64,000 bases of DNA from positions 62,001 to 126,000 of the forward strand of contig CAYNRU010000043.1 in assembly GCA_964399635.1 (NCBI GenBank), written 5' to 3'. The notes under the pieces were generated by a model that was not told the origin of the DNA, made no database searches, and saw nothing but the letters and a program-made list of their open reading frames with translations. The position numbers were made by a program, and so were the translations under genes. Source of the stretch: UBA4615 sp964399635. GTDB lineage: Bacteria > Pseudomonadota > Gammaproteobacteria > Burkholderiales > Burkholderiaceae_E. Of the stretch, positions 59,520 through 64,000 are shown piece by piece (the stretch's first letter is position 1; the number at the start of each line of letters is the position of its first letter).

Positions 59520-60530
59520 CTACTCCCTGAACCCCGAGGCCTTGACCACCGGCTCCCATTTGGCGCGGTAGTCGGCGAGCAGGCGCACGGTCTGCGCCTG
59601 CGACGCCGCCACCGGGGTCATCTTGGTCGCGCGGAACTTCTCCTGCAGCGCGGGCTCCTTCATCGAGGCCTCGACCGCACGCGCGATCAGCTGCACCTTC
59701 GCCTGCGGCATCGAGGCGGGCGCGAGCAGCGCGTTCCAGCCGTCGGCCACCAGCGGCAGCCCCGCCTCCTTCATCGTCGGGAGCGAGGGCGCGTCGGCCA
59801 GCCGCGCGCCGGCGCCGACCGCGAGGATCCGCAGCTTGCCGGCTTCGTGCAGCCCGATCAGCGAATCGAAGGTATCCACCGCCACCGGCACCTGCCCGCC
59901 CAGCAGGTCGGTGGCGAGCGGCGCCGAGCCGCGGTAGCCGACCACCTGCGCCTTGATCGCCGCGGCGTCGCCGATCATCAGCGCAAAGAAGTGCGGCAGA
60001 CTGCCGGTGGCGGGCACCCCGAAGTTGGCCTTCTCCGGGTTGGCCCGCAGCCAGGCGAGCAGGTGCGACAGCTCGCGCACCGGCACCGCCGGCCCCACCG
60101 CGACCGCGAAGTCGTAGCGCGTCACCATCGACACCGGCACGAAGTCGCGCTGCGGGTCGTAGCCCACGTTGGCCGCCACCAGCGGTGCGACCACGTCGAT
60201 CGCCGGATTGGCCACCAGCAGCACGTTCTGGTCGGCGGGCGTGGCCTTGACGATCTGCGCCGACAAGCGCCCGCCCGCACCGGTCCGGTTCTCCACGATC
60301 ACCGGCACGCCCAGCCGGTCCTTCAGCGACTCGGCCAGCAGGCGCGCCGCCCGGTCGGACGCGCCGCCCGGCGCGTAGCCGACCACCAGCTTCAGCGGGC
60401 CGTCGAGCTTGTCCGGCTGCGCCTGCGCGTGCGGCGCCAGCACAAGGGCCGTGCCGCCCAGCAGGGCGGACACGACGGCGCGGCGCGGCGCGGTGCCGCG
60501 GGTCGGGGCGCGATGCTTCGGGCGATCCAT
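59520..60530 (-). CDS. Bug family substrate-binding protein
   Basis: A 336-residue TctC/Bug protein with a signal peptide at residues 1-38, HAQAQP cleavage. The core has LKLVVGYAPGGASDRAARLLAESL, VIVENRTGAGGRLSAQI, VVGYRGSAPLATDLLGGQVPVAVD and SLPTMKEAGLPLVADGW. It lies on the minus strand after the thiolase/DUF35 genes (115 bases upstream) and is likely cotranscribed with them. The ligand may be the acid activated by the ligase at 62402-64000 (inference). Confidence 0.92.
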   Translation of the reverse strand: MDRPKHRAPTRGTAPRRAVVSALLGGTALVLAPHAQAQPDKLDGPLKLVVGYAPGGASDRAARLLAESLKDRLGVPVIVENRTGAGGRLSAQIVKATPADQNVLLVANPAIDVVAPLVAANVGYDPQRDFVPVSMVTRYDFAVAVGPAVPVRELSHLLAWLRANPEKANFGVPATGSLPHFFALMIGDAAAIKAQVVGYRGSAPLATDLLGGQVPVAVDTFDSLIGLHEAGKLRILAVGAGARLADAPSLPTMKEAGLPLVADGWNALLAPASMPQAKVQLIARAVEASMKEPALQEKFRATKMTPVAASQAQTVRLLADYRAKWEPVVKASGFRE

Positions 60531-60645
60531 GGGTGTCTCCGGTTCGGTGCCGCGGAACGGCCGCGGTCTGTCCCGGCATTGTGCGGCCTGGCGGACGATG
60601 CGTCGAAGGCGCGTGGCGCGCGGCCGCCGCGGCGACCCGCGCCGC

Positions 60646-61080
60646 TCAGGCCCGCCGCGCGACCCGCGCCCCGAACAGCGGCCCGTCCTCGTAGCGCAGC
60701 ACCACCATCTCGACCGGGCCGTCCAGGTCCGGCGTGCCGACCTCGCCCACCATCCGGCACATCAGCCGCGGGCCGCCGTCGGCCAGGTCGACGATGCCGA
60801 TCGCATAAGGCGTGTCGCCGCGGAAGGCGCCCGGCGCCACATGCACGCGGGTGAAGCTGTAGAGCGTGCCGCGCGGGACGAGCTCGATCCAGGGCACCGC
60901 GCGGCTCCAGCAGGCGCGGCACAGGCTGCGCGGCGGAAACCCGACGGTGCCGCAGTCGGCGCAGCGCGTGGTCGTGAGCCGGCCCGCGTCGAGCGCGTCC
61001 CAGAAGGGCCGCGTGAAGGGCGACACGCGCGGCGGGAAGGGCCGCGGGCCGGCCATCGCGATCTCGGGCAGCGGGCTCAT
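60646..61080 (-). CDS. OB-fold/DUF35 protein with rubredoxin-like zinc ribbon (thiolase partner)
   Basis: A 144-residue DUF35 family protein. The zinc ribbon uses Cys40, Cys43, Cys54 and Cys57 (CADCGTVGFPPRSLCRAC), followed by an OB-fold domain LYSFTRVHVAPGAFRGDTPYAIGIVDLADGG. Such proteins pair with thiolase-like enzymes and bind CoA or the acyl chain; in steroid-degrading aldolases and BbsAB they form a complex. Its ATG overlaps the thiolase stop in ATGA, showing translational coupling on the minus strand. The function is known only with its partner. Confidence 0.92.
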   Translation of the reverse strand: MSPLPEIAMAGPRPFPPRVSPFTRPFWDALDAGRLTTTRCADCGTVGFPPRSLCRACWSRAVPWIELVPRGTLYSFTRVHVAPGAFRGDTPYAIGIVDLADGGPRLMCRMVGEVGTPDLDGPVEMVVLRYEDGPLFGARVARRA

Positions 61081-62267
61081 GCCACGCCCTCCAGCACATG
61101 CACCAGCGCCGCGTTGTACTTGCCGAGCTCCGAGATGGTCATCGCGAACCGGCGCCGGGCCACCTGGCGGCTGCCCGCCCGCCCCAGCACCTGAATCGCC
61201 GCCTCCACCACGTCGTAGAGCGGCGTGACCTCGGGCGGATGCCCGCGCGACAGGCAGCCGCCGCAGGTGTTGACCGGATGGCGGCCGTCGACGCGGGTCT
61301 CGCCGGCCGCGGCGGCCGCCGCGCCCCGCCCGCGCGGGAACAGGCCGAGCGCCTCGGTGCCCAGCGCCTCGACGATCGTGCAGGGCGCATAGACCTGGAA
61401 CGCGCCGATGTCGGCCAGGCCCACGCCCGCGGCCGCGAGCGCGCGCCCCGAGGCCGCCCGCAGCGTGCCGTAGTCGAGCGCGTCGCCCGGCCGGTCGGAC
61501 AGCTGGTGCAGGCCCTCGTGCTCGAAGCCGCGCCCGCGCACCAGCACGTAGGGCCGACCGCTCGCACGCGCGACGTCCTCCGAGACGATCACCAGCGCCA
61601 CGGCGCCGTCGGCCCGGCCCGGCACCTCCAGCAGCCCCAGCGGCTCGACGATCGGCCGCGCCGCCAGCACCTCCGAGATCGTCACCGGCGTGCGGAACTG
61701 CGCGAGCGGGTTGTCCACCGCGTGCGCGCGGTTCTTGACCGCGATCGAGGCGAGCGTCTCGCGCGGCACCCGGTGCTCGTGCAGGTAGCGCTGCGCGTCC
61801 ATCGCGTACCACGCGATCGGCACCGCCCCGAACACCGACTGGAAGTCGACGTCGCCGGTCAGCCGGATGCTGTAGTCGAGGTGGCGCGCGGTGGATACGC
61901 CGGTCTCGAAGTGCACGCCGACCGACAGCGCGCAGTCGGCCTGGCCGGAGCTCACCTGCTGCAGCGCGACGTCGAACGCGTGGCCGCCGGTCATGCCGTT
62001 GCCGAGCACCTGGATCACGGTGGCGCGGGCGCGGATGCCGAGGTGCGCGGTCAGGAAGGTGTGGAAATAGCCCTGCCGGGTGTGGTCGCCGGGATGGGCC
62101 ACGACGACGCACTCGAGGTCCTCCTTCGCGAGGCCGGCCATCGCCATCGCCTCGAGCACGACGTCGGTGGCGAGCTCGTGCTCGAGCACCGCGTCGCCCT
62201 GCGCCACGCGCTGGTAGGTGCCCACCGGCACGGCCCCGTAGCCGAGGATGGCGGCCCGGCGCGTCAT
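61077..62267 (-). CDS. Thiolase-like protein lacking the nucleophilic cysteine (SCP-x/Ltp2-like)
   Basis: A 396-residue thiolase-fold protein of the SCP-x group. The place of the usual nucleophilic cysteine (about residue 91) reads VLGNGMTGGHAF, with Gly and Met instead of Cys; the C-terminal region NTCGGCLSRGHP (residues 333-344) with the GHP motif is kept. In place of the conserved His there is Tyr293 (QVYAPCTIVEALG). The combination with a DUF35 partner points to a retro-aldol/lyase or acyl-transfer role as in Ltp2, and not standard thiolysis. It is part of an acyl-CoA ligase/thiolase/DUF35/Bug minus-strand group. The substrate is unknown. Confidence 0.88.
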   Translation of the reverse strand: MTRRAAILGYGAVPVGTYQRVAQGDAVLEHELATDVVLEAMAMAGLAKEDLECVVVAHPGDHTRQGYFHTFLTAHLGIRARATVIQVLGNGMTGGHAFDVALQQVSSGQADCALSVGVHFETGVSTARHLDYSIRLTGDVDFQSVFGAVPIAWYAMDAQRYLHEHRVPRETLASIAVKNRAHAVDNPLAQFRTPVTISEVLAARPIVEPLGLLEVPGRADGAVALVIVSEDVARASGRPYVLVRGRGFEHEGLHQLSDRPGDALDYGTLRAASGRALAAAGVGLADIGAFQVYAPCTIVEALGTEALGLFPRGRGAAAAAAGETRVDGRHPVNTCGGCLSRGHPPEVTPLYDVVEAAIQVLGRAGSRQVARRRFAMTISELGKYNAALVHVLEGVA

Positions 62268-62401
62268 GGCCGCACCGCGTGCAAGGAATGTCTCATTGCC
62301 GGAAGTATCATCGATCACCGGCCGACGAGCGCGCCGGGCGAGCCGAAAGTTCACCGAGACGCCGCCGATGCCCGAAGCCCGTGCCCCGCGAAAGACCGGC
62401 C

Positions 62402-64000
62402 TCAGCGCGCGACGTCGATGCCTTCGCGCTGGCGGTCCCACAGCGCGTCGCGGCGCGCGATCGCGTCCTGCTTGAGCTTGTACTTCTCGAGCTTCTCGGT
62501 CGCGGTCTTGGGCAGCTCCCCGATGAACGCCACGAAGCGCGGCACCATGTAGTGGCTCATGTGCTCGGCCGCGAAGCGCACGACCTCGGCGTGCGTCATG
62601 GCCATGCCCGGGTTGAGCACGACGTACACCATCACCTCGTCCTCGCTCAGCTCCGAGGGCACCGGCACCGCCGCCACCTCCAGGATGGCCGGGTGGCGCG
62701 ACAGGATCATCTCGACCTCGTAGGCCGAGATGTTCTCGCCGCGCCGGCGGATCGCCTCCTTCTTGCGGTCCACGAAGTACAGGTAGCCGTCGGCGTCCAG
62801 GTAGCCCCGGTCCCCGGTGCAGAACCAGCCGTCCACGAAGGCGCGCGCGGTCTCCTCGGGCATCCTGTAGTAGCCCTTCATCATCGAGCCCGGGTGCAGC
62901 GGCCGGACCAGGATCTCGCCGACCTCGCCCGCGGCGAGCGGCGTGCCGTCGTCGTCGACGATGCGCAGCTCGGATGCGCCGCGCGCCGAGCCCGCCGAGC
63001 CCGCCTTGTCGGCCCGGTCCTCGGGCACGAAGGCGGTCACCGCGTAGTTCTCGGACATCGCGAACACCGAGGTCACCGCGACGCCGTAGCGCCGGCGCAG
63101 CTCCGCGTAAAGCGTGCGCGTCATCGGCACGGCCATGATCTGGCGCAGCGTGTGGTCGCGGTCGGCGGGCCCCTCGGTCAGCTGCAGCAGGATGTTGGTC
63201 ATCGCGCCGAGCGAATTGAACTGCGTGGCGCCCGAGGCGCGGATCTCGTCCCAGAAGCGGGTGGCCGAGAAGCGCGGCGACAGCGCGAACGCGGCGTCCG
63301 CCCACAGCGCCGCGCTGCACGAGAACCACATCGCGTTGGCGTGGAACAGCGGCAGGCACGCGAAGATCACGTCGTCGGGCCGATAGCCGTAGTCCTGCGT
63401 GATCGCGCGGCCGATGCCCAGGCCCTGCGAGTGCGGGCACAGCACGCCCTTGGAGGGGCCGGTGGTGCCGGAGGTGTAGATGATCAGCTGCGTGTCGTCG
63501 TGGCGCACCCGGTCCACCGGCGGGGCCGTGTCGTCGACGGACTCGAGCGCGCCGAGCGGCAGCACCTGCGCACCCGAGCCGCCGACGTCGAGCGCGGCGC
63601 CGGGCGTCGCGGCCCGCAGCAGGTAGCGCCGGACCTTGGGCAGGCGCCCCGCGATCGCGGCGATCCGGTCGGCCCACTCGGCGTCCACGACCACGGTGGT
63701 CGCATCCGACTGGTCGATGAAGTAGCGCAGCATCTCGCCCTTGGCCGCTGTGTTGAGCGGCACGGCCACCGCGCCGAGCTTGCCCAGGCCCCACACCACC
63801 CACAGGAACTCGGGGCAGTTGGGGAGCATCACCGCGACGTGGTCGCCGTGCCCGATGCCCTGCGCCGCGAAGCCGTTCGCATAGCGGCTGGTCATCGACT
63901 CCACGTCGGCGTAGGTGTAGCGCAGGCCCTGCCACAGCAGGAACGGGCGCTGCGGCACGCGGCGCGCCTTGTCCGCGAGGACGCGCCCGATGGTGCGCTC
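62402..64000 (-). CDS. AMP-binding acyl-CoA ligase, 5' end outside the window (partial)
   Basis: A ligase whose frame runs in from the window end. The first codon visible (64000) reads ERTIGRVLADKARRVPQRPF, family N-terminal sequence, so the GTG at 63958 is not the true start. P-loop motif YTSGTTGPSKG, VFAMSENYAV, GWFCTGDRGYLDADGYLYFVDRKKEAIRRRGENIS and the C-terminal LPKTATEKLEKYKLK with the catalytic lysine are present, giving at least 532 residues. It activates an acid to its CoA ester and is followed on the same strand by the thiolase-like and DUF35 genes, suggesting one pathway. Confidence 0.9.
   Translation of the reverse strand, partial: ERTIGRVLADKARRVPQRPFLLWQGLRYTYADVESMTSRYANGFAAQGIGHGDHVAVMLPNCPEFLWVVWGLGKLGAVAVPLNTAAKGEMLRYFIDQSDATTVVVDAEWADRIAAIAGRLPKVRRYLLRAATPGAALDVGGSGAQVLPLGALESVDDTAPPVDRVRHDDTQLIIYTSGTTGPSKGVLCPHSQGLGIGRAITQDYGYRPDDVIFACLPLFHANAMWFSCSAALWADAAFALSPRFSATRFWDEIRASGATQFNSLGAMTNILLQLTEGPADRDHTLRQIMAVPMTRTLYAELRRRYGVAVTSVFAMSENYAVTAFVPEDRADKAGSAGSARGASELRIVDDDGTPLAAGEVGEILVRPLHPGSMMKGYYRMPEETARAFVDGWFCTGDRGYLDADGYLYFVDRKKEAIRRRGENISAYEVEMILSRHPAILEVAAVPVPSELSEDEVMVYVVLNPGMAMTHAEVVRFAAEHMSHYMVPRFVAFIGELPKTATEKLEKYKLKQDAIARRDALWDRQREGIDVAR

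Noticed and set aside
63958..63960. GTG at 63958 as the start of the last acyl-CoA ligase
   Set aside because: The frame continues to the window end with family N-terminal residues (RTIGRVLADKA), so the gene is cut by the window.

Overview
This is a very GC-rich (clearly above 70% by eye), gene-dense bacterial chromosome segment. Six orphan tripartite-tricarboxylate (Bug/TctC-type) binding-protein genes, many LysR/CoA-transferase/amidase catabolic genes, a cytX gene behind a TPP riboswitch, a DUF2788 gene and a PHA depolymerase point to a Burkholderiales betaproteobacterium (Burkholderiaceae/Alcaligenaceae type). The assignment rests on gene content, not on a ribosomal marker. No rRNA, tRNA, CRISPR array, integrase or complete insertion sequence is visible.

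Region 1 (1-13.1 kb) is a mosaic of metabolic genes: the 3' end of an NnrU-like gene, a quinone oxidoreductase/thioesterase pair divergent from metY, a small secreted protein, ppk2, an acyl-CoA ligase divergent from a GST gene and an aroE paralogue, a PhnD-PhnE-PhnC type ABC importer, and an MFS/pepE pair. Region 2 (13.1-21.3 kb) holds a TPP riboswitch with cytX, a hupE/ureJ gene, a MOSC protein, a luciferase-like monooxygenase, glpD, two overlapping NTF2-like genes and a Bug gene. Region 3 (21.3-33.3 kb) has an alkylsulfatase, an MFS gene, an orphan ParA, a VIT/VWA protein with a MerR regulator, a ribbon-helix-helix regulator with a PHA depolymerase, a host-attachment-type protein, DUF2189/DUF2788 membrane proteins and msrA.

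Region 4 (33.3-40.5 kb) is a plus-strand run: an unknown protein, a MoxR AAA+ ATPase and an HExxH/VWA protein overlap one another and are followed by a three-subunit molybdenum hydroxylase (small, large, FAD subunits). This resembles the CoxD/CoxE plus hydroxylase arrangement and may be a maturation-plus-enzyme unit. Region 5 (40.5-47.4 kb) has uspA, an L,D-transpeptidase, LysR/Bug genes, an alpha-methylacyl-CoA racemase and a SOUL heme-binding gene.

Region 6 (47.4-55.2 kb) is a minus-strand amide/nitrogen catabolic block: LysR, AtzE-like amidase with a small overlapping AtzG-like partner, a BKACE lyase, a glutaredoxin-DinB fusion, a Bug protein, an isochorismatase-type cysteine hydrolase and a second amidase. 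Region 7 (55.5-64 kb) carries an unknown protein, an enoyl-CoA hydratase/Bug/CoA-transferase operon and a minus-strand acyl-CoA ligase, thiolase-like, DUF35 and Bug group, in which the thiolase lacks its usual nucleophilic cysteine.

Unexpected items include two short near-identical copies of gene fragments from elsewhere in the window (aroE piece at 20161-20202, L,D-transpeptidase piece at 44196-44251), a predicted leaderless regulator gene with an operator in its promoter spacer (29125-29160), a 48-bp in-frame duplication in the depolymerase, and short tandem repeats after cytX.
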